From Nitzschia sp. DOCU1 (lineage: Eukaryota; Bacillariophyta; Bacillariophyceae; Bacillariales; Bacillariaceae), in contig OX595990.1 in assembly GCA_951394045.1 (NCBI GenBank), positions 1,054,001-1,118,000 of the forward strand: 64,000 bases of DNA, in the 5' to 3' direction. The notes under the pieces were generated by a model. That model worked only from the letters and a program-made list of their open reading frames with translations. It did not search any database and had not been told where the DNA came from. Of this stretch, positions 16,936 through 27,760 are shown piece by piece. Both the position numbers and the translations under genes were made by a program. Within the stretch, counting starts at the first letter, position 1; the number at the start of each line of letters is the position of its first letter.

Positions 16936-18461
16936 GTTGGGGGAGGCTTTGAGAATGATGGAATGCATTTGCCAAAAGAAAGCCCTCATTTGTCAACATG
17001 GTGGAATTCGATAACCTATCATGTCTGTCATGGGATTCGATCGGTCTCACTCTGACAACCTCTGTCGCGTTCGCAGCGCTAATCCGATGGTGACTTCCAA
17101 CAGGTCGGGTTTCGCTTGCACGGCCTGAATCTCGCGAATATATCGGTGCATTGCTTCCCTCGCTCTTTCGAAGCTTGAGGATGCAAGCGCCTTGCGCTCA
17201 ATTGAGATCGGAGCCTCCAGAAACTTGTGAGACATGGGCAGTTTTCTGGCAACCAATAGCGATTGGCTATTTACCCATTCTCACTGCCTCTGGGTACTTT
17301 CTGCAGGTACACCACGTTGATGACGAAGAGTCGTGGCCCAACATTTGGTACTGTCAACCATTGGTATCTGTGCTTGGTTTCTTGTATATAGATGGATTCG
17401 AGGCGTTGGCGAGGCTGCAGTAGCTTAACCCGAAGTCTCGAGTTCAATCGCTTGGACATATCATACTCAGGATGTTCATAGATGGTACCTCCGGGGTTAA
17501 CTTCGGCGATTGACACTTTGGATCTTGAGGGGATCGTTGAGAGTATCCGTCCGTTGTTGAGGGAAATGATTCACTGTAGTACTTAAGCAGTATCGTACCG
17601 GCTTCCGTCTACCACTAGTAGCTTCTACTGCCGCTAGTAGTAGAGAGTAGCTACGGGAAGGTACCTACTAGTTGAAGGCATAATTACTGTAGTTCGAAAA
17701 AGGTCGGGCCCTTCCGTTTTTTCCCTCATCCCGCAGTACAGTACCTAAAATATTACTCTATCCATCGTAAAACAGACGCGAAGCACTCTGGACGTTTCAT
17801 GGCTATCTCAGTATTCTGTACGTACTATGACATCTTAAAAGGAGAACAGCGCGCTCGGTGCTTACTACCGGTATAGCAGCAAGTAGAGAGATAGTTGTGA
17901 AGTACTCTGTTCGGGCTACTCAAGTACCAGGTATCGTACGATATCTGAATTTGGTTGGGCCTTTTGCGGCGCACCAACCGATAATGTGTAATGTAATGTA
18001 TTCGTACCGGTAGGCAGGTGCGTGCTGCAGGGATTCGTACGAATGAATGCTAGCCGAACCCGGAAAAAGCCGAAAATGTCAACGAGAGTGTAACAAACAA
18101 GAACTTTGCTTCGCATCATCATAATCAATCATTAATGTCCGGCGTTGAAGCGAAAAATGACAAGAATGACGCGGCTCTAAGAATATTAGCAGTGATGGTG
18201 AAATCAAGCTTCTGGTTTCGCAGTAATATGGTGGAAATGCGAACGAAAGGACGAGTCCAATTACCGGTAGGTGGTTAATACAAAGAAGTTGCAAGCGGAA
18301 GGCGAAGCAGATTGTTCGACTGCTCTGGCGAGTTGATTAAGACAGACATCGTAAGACATGCAAAATCCGATCCTCTAAAATCTCTTTATCGTCTCACAAA
18401 ACGGAAACGATCGAAAATAAATTGGCACATGCACCACGAGCCTTACCTTTAAAAAAAAACC
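16936..18461. other. Gene-poor interval of 1.5 kb
   Basis: No gene I can support. On the minus strand, two adjacent open stretches (17271-17516 and about 17047-17290) have protein-like composition (HRYIREIQAVQAKPDLLEV), but no family, good start or clean intron joins them; they may be a degraded fragment. Between about 17590 and 17690 there is a cluster of CTAGTAG-type motifs. The last 100 bp before 18462 are A-rich and probably the promoter of the PstS-like gene. Confidence 0.4.
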
Positions 18462-20789
18462 ATGACCTTTTCTTCGCAAACAATATTGACGCTGTCCCTC
18501 ACGACGCTTGCCACGTTGAACACAGCAAGTGGTGAAATCACGCTGGAAGGGCAACATGAGGTTTCTTGCCCTCCAGAACATGAGATTACGTTGTCCATGG
18601 CTGGGACCCTGGCTGGGGGCAGACTAGTAGATGCCTGGCAACAAGAATATACCAAGCACTGCCCAGGATTCAACATCACCATCCAAGAGAATTCTTGGGC
18701 GCCGCGGCAGCTCGAGTCTGTGACAGCTCGTTGCTGTACAGTCCCGTTGACATTGCAGGCATGGGAGGATCTTTCTTCCAACCCCAAGCCTCCACCGAGG
18801 ACGGCTGGAACTTTCTATGCAAACGCTCCACACTTTCCCGCGAAAGCATTTTGGTAAGTCTTCGTTGTGTACAAGAGTTCATCATGCCATTATTAAGTTC
18901 TAACCAGTAAAATTCCATCATCACTACAGCTCCATGTTGGTCAGGAGGGCGTCGTTGTCGGGGCGAGCAAACATGGCGTCGCTGCCTCATGCATTGACCT
19001 GATGGGGGAAGGTCTCAGCAAAGACCAAATCAGATGGATCTTCTCTGATTTCACCGCCAAGCAGCTCATTGCCAACGGGTGGGATTCATCATCCGTTCCT
19101 TTCTCGGATGGTGATGATACTACTCACTATTGGAGCGAGCTGAACGAAAACTGCACGTCCGCAGAAATTCTTGTTGCGGACGAGGAGAACGGGGTCGGCA
19201 GTGCCGTTGACTATTTGTACAAACATGTCTTAACTGCCCGGGGTGAAAACCTTCGTGACCACTTTTCTTCCTCTAGGGACGATGACATGGATGATTTCTT
19301 GCACGAAAACGGAGGAGCCGTTGCAATGTTTCACCTATACGACATGCTTTCTCATGATTATCAGGAAAGAGACTTGATGGCGGCGGGGATCAAAGACGCC
19401 GGAGGAGTGATTGTAAAGCCGACCGACAAGTCATTTGAGTCGGGAACTTATCCATTCATGAAGAAAGTTTACCTTGGGCTCGTGAAAGACCCTGCAGCAC
19501 TCAACTTAACGCGCCCGTTCATAGAGTTTGGGCTTTCCGACGAAGGCTCGGAAATTCTCAAGCAGAGTGGTTACTGGCCGCTCCGCGGTTGGGAGAAAAC
19601 AATGATGTATTCGCGCATTGGGTCTAACTATGGCTTCAACGTCGAAGAAGAGATCCAAGAGCATTGTGGCCCCAAGGGTGGACAGTTGTCAATCGCTGGG
19701 GCAGAGACCGTGCTCCCAGTGGTAAACGTGTGGACCCAGCTGTACAATCTCGGTTGTCCCACAGCGATTGAGCTCGATATGGGCGGAAGCACAGCCGGGG
19801 CATACCGCGTATGTGCCAGCCCTGAATCTGGTGACGGCGTTGACATCGGTATGATGTCGCGGGATTTTGATGAGGCGTCCGAGGCAGTCGAACGAAAGGG
19901 GAAAAATTACTTCGTTCATGACTGCTATGTCCAAAAGGGCGAGGCGGGCCGATCTGTCATTCAGATAGACATAGCAATGGATGGTGTCACTCTTGTCCTC
20001 CAGCGTGGTAGTACAGGAGAAAGATGTGTAAGCCTCCTTGGTGGGTTAACTTTTGATCAGCTTCGATGGATGTTTTCAAGCTACCCTGATTCAGAACTGC
20101 AGAAATCTGGATGGGACCCCAGGAGTTTGAAGAACAATGATTTTGACTCAAGGACTCATCTGTGGAGCGAGCTCGATGAGCGGTGCGAGGACAAAGAAAT
20201 CGAGATAACTGGCGATAGCTGGGGCGATGGATCGTTCACCGTGTTCTCAGAGACGATTCTCAAAGACATTGGGAAAGGAGAAACAATTGCAAGAGACCGT
20301 GACTACGTTGAGGTGGAAGCCTTGGACTCTTTAATGTATTTACTCGACCACGACGACGCCATCACCTTCGTGGGATACCATTTCTTCTTTGAACACCAAG
20401 ATATATTTTGGGCTCCACCGATTGCGACCAAGGAGGGTGCACCGTTTGTCTATGCTAACCTTGAAACCTTTTCAGATGGTTCCTACCCGCTCGTCCGAAC
20501 TGTCTTCGTCAATCTTCTCAACGACGAACAGTCGCTTGTCAACTCTGTGCCGATGTTGGACTTTGGATTTGACCACCCTGAGTTAGTAGAGGCCACCGGC
20601 TACGCTCCGTTGCACGACGACCTCAAGATGGAAATGCTTGAACGTTTGTATAAAGCTCCGTATCTTAAGGCGCAGACAGGTGAAGACGAGACTAGCAGCT
20701 CACTTGGAATTATTTTCGGGGCCATTTTCGGGGCTATAATTGTTATCACATTGATCGTCGTGGTGGTCATCTATGTGAGAAAGTACTAA
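18462..20789 (+). CDS. PstS-like double phosphate-binding protein, frameshifted in exon 1 (copy A)
   Basis: Two exons, 18462-18853 and 18930-20789, with a 76-nt intron (GTAAGT donor, CTACAG acceptor) at the same codon as in the paralog at 44744-47104. The layout is a signal peptide, two PstS-type periplasmic-binding-protein domains (each with the block LSxDQxRWIFS...HLWSEL; first block EITLSMAGTLAGGRLVDAW), then a C-terminal membrane span (IIFGAIFGAIIVITLIVVVV). Exon 1 lacks one base between 18699 and 18700 relative to the paralog. The frame runs through NSW, then must shift to regain AAAARVCDSSLLYSPVD. Exon 1 is therefore 392 nt instead of a multiple of three. Everything downstream is intact (620 codons including the stop), so this may be a recent null allele or a sequence error. 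The repaired length would be about 750 residues. Confidence 0.82.
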
Positions 20790-21405
20790 GTTCTTGGCTT
20801 CCTGGGGAATAGGGGGCCTTGGCAACTACATGGCAAATGAATGGCAAGATAGTACACTCAAAATGCACAAGAACTAACAATGAGACCTTAACCACTGGTG
20901 TTACATTCACTTATTATTTCTTTCGCAATTAGCAAAACGTTGAAAGTACAATACAACTCATCTGCTACCCGCTGGCACTCCTTCCTACAAACAAGGTATC
21001 GACAAGCCGTTTTTGCATGACCAGTGGATGCATCCTTTGAGGTTGTATAAGTGTAACAAAGAGAAATCGTTCAATCACGCCTACCGTCTACTCCATGTAG
21101 TACAATAGAGCAAAAGTATCGGTAGTGCAGGTAGTACCAGAGAGCGTCGTCGAAGTTGGAAAATCGGAGTGAGACGAAACCACTATACCGACGACGACGG
21201 ACGACAAATGCGAGATTCGACTCGTATGACCGGACTTCACGAGATCCTTTGCTTCATTTTTTCAGTGTGACCGAATCCTTGTTTTTCCAGCCCAATGATA
21301 TCCGCGCAGCGGAGAAGGATTTTGGCTGTCAGAAGGATTTTGGCTGACAAACAAACAATAAGAGCGCTGGAAAGGCACAGAAGTTACAATTCAGTCTCTC
21401 CTACA
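20790..21405. other. Intergenic
   Basis: 3' flank of the PstS-like gene and 5' flank of the SASA-domain gene. A short direct repeat (aaggattttggctg) occurs twice at about 21315-21345. No gene seen. The open frame upstream of 21406 (from 21295) is ignored because the signal peptide begins at 21406. Confidence 0.5.
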
Positions 21406-22655
21406 ATGCAGATTACACTTGGTGTCCTCTGCCTCTGCCTCTGGCTAGTCCGTCCATCATGGGCTTCTTGCGACAACAAAGGGCCGACAAGAATATTTTT
21501 GCTGGCGGGTCAAAGTAACATGGTGGGAATGGCTGCCGTAGAACACATGAAAAAGCTCTTGAATGATACCAAAACGCATGACGAATACGCCACGTATTGG
21601 AACGAGACATCTCATGACTGGGCACAGCGAAGTGACGTATACTGCAAATTCGACGACCACCTTGGACGACTTCAGGTTGGCTTTGGTGCGCCTGACGGTC
21701 GTCATTTCGGCCCGGAACTTGGTTTTGGATGGGTCATTGGTGACGCGCTTTGTGGTTGCGATAAACCCATCTTTTTGTTGAAGACAGCCTATGGTGGGAG
21801 GGATCTTGCAATCGACTTTAGACCGCCAAGTTCAGGGAAAGGAAACTACAGCGGCGTTCATCCCGTGCACTACGGTTGGTAAGTGAAAGACTTTTAGACC
21901 ACGGTCCTGATCTCCAAATGACAACTCAGCCATTTTCTTCGTTTAATTGATCGAATCCCAAAGGGAATATCGTCAAATGATTTCCGATATTTTGGCGGCA
22001 CTTGGCAATTTGACCAATCTGGTACCTGGCTATGACAAAAGTGCCGGGTACAAGCTGGAAGGATTTGTCTGGTTCCAAGGTTGGAATGACATGGTGGATA
22101 CTTCCTTCAAGAAAGTCAACGAGTACGAATTCAATTTGGCAAATCTTATTCGGGATGTACGCGATGACCTTGATGCGCCAAGGATGCCCTTCCTGGTAGG
22201 GGGGATGGGACAGCGAGGCGTCAACACTACTGGGAGGTATGTCTGCGTCGTTGTGATTCCTGATCAACGGGTGGCTTTTGCAAACTGTCTCCGTTGACTT
22301 GCATTTCTGAACTTCTTGAATCATTTCTTCTTACAGGGGCGCCGATCGATACTATGCGATGCAACGGGCGGAGAAGGCTGTCACATTGTACGAAGAGTTC
22401 CGCAACAATACTCTATATGTACCGACGGGGCAGTTTATGAATTACCCTGGCAATGACACGTACAACGGAGGCTATCACTACGACGGTAGAGCCGATGTTT
22501 ACACTCACATTGGGCGGGCGTTTGGACACGGCATGCTCAAACTGATGGGAATGGAACGAATACTTGAGCACAAGATACGCACCAAAGTGGGGATGAATCA
22601 TTATCTTCTCCGCGGCTCCGAAATCAATCGTACGATGATGCCTCTCCTTTCCTGA
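21406..22655 (+). CDS. Secreted SASA-domain carbohydrate esterase
   Basis: Three exons (21406-21878, 21964-22236, 22337-22655) with introns of 85 and 100 nt, both with canonical GT-AG ends, give 354 residues. The signal peptide ITLGVLCLCLWLVRPSWA is followed by the block-I motif RIFLLAGQSNMVGM, whose Ser is the expected nucleophile of the sialate O-acetylesterase/SASA (PF03629, CE6-like) SGNH hydrolases. Further blocks are FGPELGFGWVIGDAL, KLEGFVWFQGWNDM (oxyanion Gln/Asn region) and the C-terminal GGYHYDGRADVYTHIGRAFG with the catalytic His. The family removes O-acetyl groups from sugars or polysaccharides. Secretion is expected from the signal peptide. All catalytic blocks are intact after splicing. 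Confidence 0.88.
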
Positions 22656-22822
22656 TCTATGCATGGAAAGAGCGGGTAATTTTAATGTTTCCAATAATAG
22701 ATTGTACTATATTGTTTACAGCGCCCACACTATTCACGAGATGCCGTTCATCTCACTTCCGCTCTAGGCAAAAATATGGAAAACTCTATAAAATCCGTTT
22801 CGTGATCGATGTACATGCCTCC

Positions 22823-25141
22823 TCACGCAGCTTCGGCCTCGGCTTCTTCTACCGCATACTCAATAATAATATTATCGGCTTGCATCGACGCGCCGACTGC
22901 CACATTGATCTTGCCAATAACACCTGCACGAGGAGCTCGTACAATGTTTTGCATCTTCATGGCTTCGACAATGCACAACTCTTGGCCAATCTCAACGTGG
23001 TCACCCTCGCGGACGGCATAACTGATCAGGGTACCCGGCATGGGGCTCATGACAAAGTCGCTGGTATCAACAATCTTGGGTTCGTGCATGTATTTACTGA
23101 GCTCGTATTCTCTGGGACTTTGGATCACGCAAGTCATGTCGGCGCCATACATTTGGACTTTCATGTTGCCTTCCACGTCTTCCTTCAAGACCTGTAACCG
23201 AGAAAACACGAGAGCAACGAAACCGAAAATTAGCGCGATTGTTTGAAAGCAAGTGCCAACAGACACATTCAAGCCATGCGTACCTGGATAGTTCTGGGCT
23301 CTCCATCAAGCGATACACGCGCTTGGTATCGTTCAGGTTCATACTTCAGCGAGTCAACCTTGACTAATCGCTCTACTCCTGGCTTGTCGCCTGTCAGCTT
23401 CTTGACCTTTGCCGTTTTCTCGTCGCCCAAGAGTACTTCAAAGGCGTCACTAAACATGCCTCGCAACCGAACCACAACAGGTGAAAAGGCCGGGACGATC
23501 GGTGGACTCTGCAGGTAGGATTGTCGGGTCATACCAACCAAGGCCACAGAGACGGCCAATTCTTCCTCTTCACTGTCCGACAACTTTACGCCGGTGAATT
23601 CAGGAATGTTGCGGGGCAAAAAGGAAGTGGGAGTATCACCCGCTTGGAAAGCGGGGTGTCGCAAAACGGCATTGCACAAGCGAGCATTATGCTGGACACC
23701 TTCAATGACGTATTGGTCCAAGCCATCGGCAAGCTTTTTGATTGCTTCTGCACGAGTAGGAGCGAAGGCGATAATCTTGGAAAGCATCGGGTCGTAAAAG
23801 GGCGATACGACGTGGCCTTCAATCACGCCTGAATCCATGCGCAAGTAGGACCCGCTCTTGCGGTCGCCAGCAGGGGGTTCGTTGTATTGCACCAAAGGTC
23901 CCGTAGATGGCAAGTAGCCACGAAGGGGGTCTTCAGCATAGATACGGGCTTCAATGGCGTGTCCCTTGTAGGGCATGAGGTCGCCTTCGATTTGTAGTTC
24001 AGGAGGGAAGCCGAGTTTAGCACCGACCCAAAGCATGCCCTTGACAAGATCTACTCCAGAAACCGCCTCTGTGACAGGGTGCTCCACCTGAAGCCGTGTG
24101 TTCATTTCCAGGAACTGCGCGAATCCAATCTGTTAGCATCGTTCGGCGCTACGACGACCCCCACCATTGGAAACTTACGTAAAAGTTTTGGTTTTCGTCA
24201 ACTAGCCATTCGACGGTTCCAGCGCTGACGTATCCGACCTTTTGGCAAAGTCGTTTGACTTGCTCCACCATCTTGAGTCGGGTTTCGTGAGTGAGCAAGC
24301 AAGAAGGCGATTCTTCAATAATCTTTTGATTACGGCGCTGAATGGAGCATTCACGCTCGTGGAAGACAACAACTTGCAAGTCTTCAGGCTTTTCCAGCTT
24401 GCCACCTGGAGGCGGGCTGCAAATGACCTGGAATTCAATGTGGTGAGGATTCTCAATATACTTTTCTACCAAAAGACGGTCATCGGCAAAGAACTTCTTT
24501 GCTTCCGACTTGGCAATGCCATAAGCTTCACGAACTTCTTGGTCGTTGTAGCAAGTCCTCATTCCCTTGCCTCCTCCGCCAGCAGCGGCCTTGACCAGCA
24601 CTGGGTAGCCGATATCATTGGCAACTTTGAGGCAGTGGTCCAAGGACTCAATGACTCCGTCGTAACCTGGAATGATGTTGACGCCGGCTTCTTCTGCAAT
24701 GACCTTACTTTGAATTTTGTCTCCCATGGCGTGAATGGCAGAAACGCCAGGTCCAAGCCAGGCAACGCCTTCGGCTTCAATGGACTGACAAAAGTCGGCA
24801 TTCTCTGACAAAAAGCCATAGCCGGGGTGCACTGCCTGAGCCCCAGTCTGGCGGATGACCTCTAGGACCTTTGGAACATTCAAGTAACTTTTTGAGCTGT
24901 CAGCTGGACCCACACAGACAGCCTCATCGGCTTCCTGAACGAATTGCGCCTTGGCATCGGCAGTGGAGTAAATCGCGACGGTTTTGATTCCGAGTTCCTT
25001 ACAGGTTCTTACTACGCGTTGCGAAATCTCACCTCGATTGGCAATCAAAACTTTGCTAAAGGGCGGATTCGCTGCCACTGAGGAAAGGAGTTTACGGCAA
25101 ACATCGTTGCGGGCAAGGGTGCGAAGAGATCGTCGCAGCAT
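22823..25141 (-). CDS. PCCA: Propionyl-CoA carboxylase alpha subunit, mitochondrial
   Basis: Three exons (24179-25141, 23284-24114, 22823-23191) with introns of 64 and 92 nt give 720 residues, against about 728 in the human protein. An Arg-rich N-terminus (MLRRSLRTLARNDVCRKLL) looks like a mitochondrial presequence. Biotin carboxylase domain: FSKVLIANRGEISQRV, the ATP-grasp Gly loop KAAAGGGGKGMR, HIEFQV, ERECSIQRRNQKIIEE and, across the first splice, FLEMNTRLQVEHPVTE. The C-terminus has the biotinyl motif EAMKMQN, and the segment before it matches the BT domain of PCC/MCC-type enzymes. The enzyme carboxylates propionyl-CoA to methylmalonyl-CoA in odd-chain fatty acid and branched amino acid breakdown. 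Methylcrotonyl-CoA carboxylase alpha is the main alternative; length and the NPPFSKVLIANRGEI start favour PCCA. Confidence 0.9.
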
Positions 25142-25877
25142 GATGGATGATCGGCAAAAAGAACCCTTTATTATCTGTGGTCGGAATGTAGTAGTAGGAC
25201 TGTAATGCTACTGATGTATTTTTGGATTTGTGGAACTGTTCTCAACGACCGCAAATCCTTTGGACGACAGAAAGCGAAGCGTCACTCTAGAGATACGGAG
25301 TGGGAAGTGGTGTTCTGGTCGAAAAGGCGCTGAAGGATTGCAAAGATGCGGCGATGAAAGCGCGCGGAACGACGCCCAAACCGAACTGCCGCCGCGGTAT
25401 TGGAGATGCGAGAAATCCAGCAGGGAGTTTTGTCAGCGTTCGCATTTTTGGATTCCTTGAGGAAACCTACTAATGTATGTATGCTCACATAGTCATGAGC
25501 ATTCCTTTCGAAATTCGCCTCCTTCCCTGTTCCTCGCTTGGCTAGCTGGCTCGCGCGGTCGAGCACGCCGGCCCATTCCCGATGGCGACGAAAGGCGAGC
25601 GCGTCGCACAACGGGCATATGTTACTGCTGTCAGCTCTAAGAAACACTGCAGAACTTCCGTGATTTTTCCAAGAATGGAAGTGTGGTGAGGCATTTCGCG
25701 TGCGTTGACGTAGCGGTGGATGCTTACGACGGTTAGAGAGAGGCCCAACTGTCCCTTAGAGTTAGTCTCTTCCCCGGTACCACTGATCAGTCACAAAAAA
25801 TCTACAGTACATTCTCCTTCGACGTTTGTTGTTCTGGAGGACTTTTGTTGCAAGTGCCTACTATTGGCCTATGGACC
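25142..25877. other. Divergent intergenic region
   Basis: Holds the 5' flanks of PCCA (minus) and the membrane protein starting at 25878 (plus). An open frame on the minus strand (25282-25647) has one CxxC but no recognisable family and is not called. The frame of the plus-strand gene is open a little upstream, from a TTG at 25845. Confidence 0.45.
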
Positions 25878-26531
25878 ATGGCGCCATTGACGAAATATGA
25901 GAATATTTGTCATCCTCTGTATTTGATTGTCTCAGGAGGTTTGAATCTTCCGCCCGTGGTGTTCGGAGCGATAGGTGTCGGAGAGTGGTGCAATTATTAT
26001 TCTAATTGGCTCGTAGGAAACGCGGCCCTGACTGCATTGAACGTGGTTGCATCATTCTATTGCGTGCGCAAGATTCGAAAGGTTGCTCGACCTATTGCAG
26101 TGTCTGCACAGAATAGTGATTTGGAGGGAGCGCAACTACAAGATTCGGAAAAGGATGACTCGGACACGGACTCCAACTCCATCGAGAATGCCACGGGAAC
26201 GAGGCGCAGTTCACCTGCAGCGACCTCCATCTCGTCTCCGTCGTCGGGATGTTTCAGCCGTCTCGTTCATCTGCGGACTTCCTCAAGTGACCGAATACGA
26301 CATTTGGTCTGTTACGATGGTATCATTACCACCTACGCTATTCTATTTATCTTTTGGGTGTTTTGGCTGTCGGAAGGAGTACAGCGGATGAGATACGTAG
26401 GTGCTGCCGAGGACGAAGAACTGGAAGGTTGTCAGAGTGACGATGAACGATATGTGAGATCGTCGTTGGTGTGTGGTTTCGCCTATTTTAGCTTTGTGGT
26501 TGTGGCTGGATTGGCGTCGTTTTGCCAATAG
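25878..26531 (+). CDS. Small multi-span membrane protein, unknown family (copy A)
   Basis: About 217 residues with roughly four hydrophobic segments: PLYLIVSGGLNLPPVVFG, ALTALNVVASFYC, TTYAILFIFWVFWL and CGFAYFSFVVVAGLA. The central loop is Ser/Asp-rich and variable. It is clearly paralogous to the minus-strand gene at 34342-34983. Shared blocks are GLNxPxVVxGA, WxxGNxxL, KIR and RIxHxxCYD followed by a span ending WLxxGV. The paralog has about 40 more N-terminal residues, so this copy may be shortened or may have an unseen upstream exon. I use the first in-frame ATG (25878). No function can be assigned. The two copies face each other across the retrotransposon. Confidence 0.6.
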   Translation: MAPLTKYENICHPLYLIVSGGLNLPPVVFGAIGVGEWCNYYSNWLVGNAALTALNVVASFYCVRKIRKVARPIAVSAQNSDLEGAQLQDSEKDDSDTDSNSIENATGTRRSSPAATSISSPSSGCFSRLVHLRTSSSDRIRHLVCYDGIITTYAILFIFWVFWLSEGVQRMRYVGAAEDEELEGCQSDDERYVRSSLVCGFAYFSFVVVAGLASFCQ

Positions 26532-27049
26532 AGAGAGTATTGAGCCGTTGTGTACCCTGGAGACGGAACGACTGTGTATGGAATTCATGTGATTTTTGGA
26601 ATAGATGATTGTTTACAGTAGACTTATTGAATTATCTCTTATTGATTACTTCTATGGGAAAGGTCTTCCGTCGAATGGACTTGAAGTCTACTACTAGAGC
26701 GCGGCAGCCTATCTGTAGTCAAGAAGCAAAAGCGTGGTACCCATGATGCGTTATTCTTGCACTTGCCTGAGTAGCGAATGGGGTTCTTCGTTTTCTAAAA
26801 TAGTACGTAACGATTGGCATTCCAATCAAGTCTAGTGCGCTGCTCAGTGGAAGTAATAGTGGATGGACACCGAATGATGGAAAATGCCCCCCCCCCCCAA
26901 AGTAAGTGTAGCATCCCCCCCATGGCAGTCATCTCGTCGAGGAGCCAAAGCATCAATCTTGTATCGGATTGCATACAAAAAGCTATAGAAGTGAATTGTA
27001 TCGTCGTGCTGGCTCTATTTTCTTTTACGCTTTAAAATTATATTCAGAT
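26532..27049. other. Intergenic, left of the retrotransposon
   Basis: 3' flank of the membrane-protein gene. It includes a run of ten C at about 26887-26896 and another C-rich patch near 26914. No gene seen. Together with 34180-34341 it formed one roughly 700-bp spacer before the retrotransposon inserted. Confidence 0.5.
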
Positions 27050-27054
27050 TCGGC
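27050..27054. repeat. Target-site duplication, left (TCGGC)
   Basis: The five bases TCGGC immediately precede the 5' LTR and are repeated directly after the 3' LTR at 34175-34179. This is the 5-bp duplication expected of Ty1/copia integrase and fixes the element ends. Confidence 0.92.
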
Positions 27055-27225
27055 CGTCGAACGAGTCATCTCACACGTACACACGACAGACCAAAGAACC
27101 GTTGTTCTTCTTCGATCGATTACATTCGGTGATTCCGACAAGCAGCAAACTAAAAACGAAGTAGCCACTCTTTTGTTTCGGAATACTTTGCATTGCAAGT
27201 AGGTCGAGATTGAAGGAGCACGACA
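27055..27225 (+). repeat. 5' LTR
   Basis: 171 bp, same length as the 3' LTR. Differences from the 3' LTR are the first base (C instead of the T of the usual TG end), C versus A in gacaagcagc/gaaaagcagc, and G versus C near the 3' end (gaaggagc/gaagcagc). It ends in CA (gcacgaca). Confidence 0.93.
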
Positions 27226-27237
27226 GGTTACGAGCCC
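27226..27237 (+). other. Primer-binding site, half-tRNA-Met type
   Basis: GGTTACGAGCCC directly abuts the 5' LTR. It is complementary, with one mismatch, to the anticodon arm of a tRNA-Met (GGGCTCATAACC). It does not match a tRNA 3' end. Copia elements are known to prime on a cleaved initiator tRNA-Met at this internal position, so the assignment fits the superfamily. Confidence 0.65.
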
Positions 27238-27377
27238 AACCAACGTATCAAAAGCAACAGAGAGCATCCGCTTGATAAGCGCTGCATCTCCGTCGCCGGA
27301 AATCCGAAGGAAAGACGGAACTGAGTCCACCAAGAAAAAAAGCCGCACCGTGAGAAGCTTCTCACTGATCGAGCGCG

Positions 27378-27743
27378 ATGTCAACCTACGATTCAATTAC
27401 GATGTACCAAGTCAAGTTTGTGGTCCACCCCAAGGATCCAAACATGCACATTCATCTCAATCACCTCTACGGAGAGATGATTCCAAACCCAGAGATTCTT
27501 TTCACAGATCCGAATCATCGTGACACTATTGTGACCAATGATGAGCTTCTCGAAAGACTCCGCCAAAGTATCGTGCAGGATTTGATCGTCCCCTATGCCA
27601 CCGAAACAATCGATGCCAGTGTCATTGAAAGGATCATCGAACAAGCACCAATCTTCGTGATGCAAGGGAACCTCTCGCGACGACTGACCCGAGAAAGTCT
27701 AATTCAAGCATTGGAACACGCGAAAAAGGAAACAAGGAGCTGA
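27378..27743 (+). CDS. Retrotransposon ORF0, unknown 121-residue protein
   Basis: An open frame of 121 codons with a good ATG lies between the primer site and gag and ends 17 bp before the gag ATG, in a different frame. The product is acidic to neutral and predicted mostly helical in its second half (DELLERLRQSIVQDLIVPY, ESLIQALEHAKKETRS). No retroviral or transposon family is recognised. Classical copia elements have no ORF here. It could be a separate accessory protein, or a gag N-terminal part split off by mutation. Confidence 0.55.
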   Translation: MSTYDSITMYQVKFVVHPKDPNMHIHLNHLYGEMIPNPEILFTDPNHRDTIVTNDELLERLRQSIVQDLIVPYATETIDASVIERIIEQAPIFVMQGNLSRRLTRESLIQALEHAKKETRS

Positions 27744-27760
27744 TTGAGTTTCGGGTCGCG

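Noticed and set aside
24242..24808. 188-codon open frame antisense to PCCA
   Set aside because: It is opposite the biotin carboxylase core, with no start context or domain.
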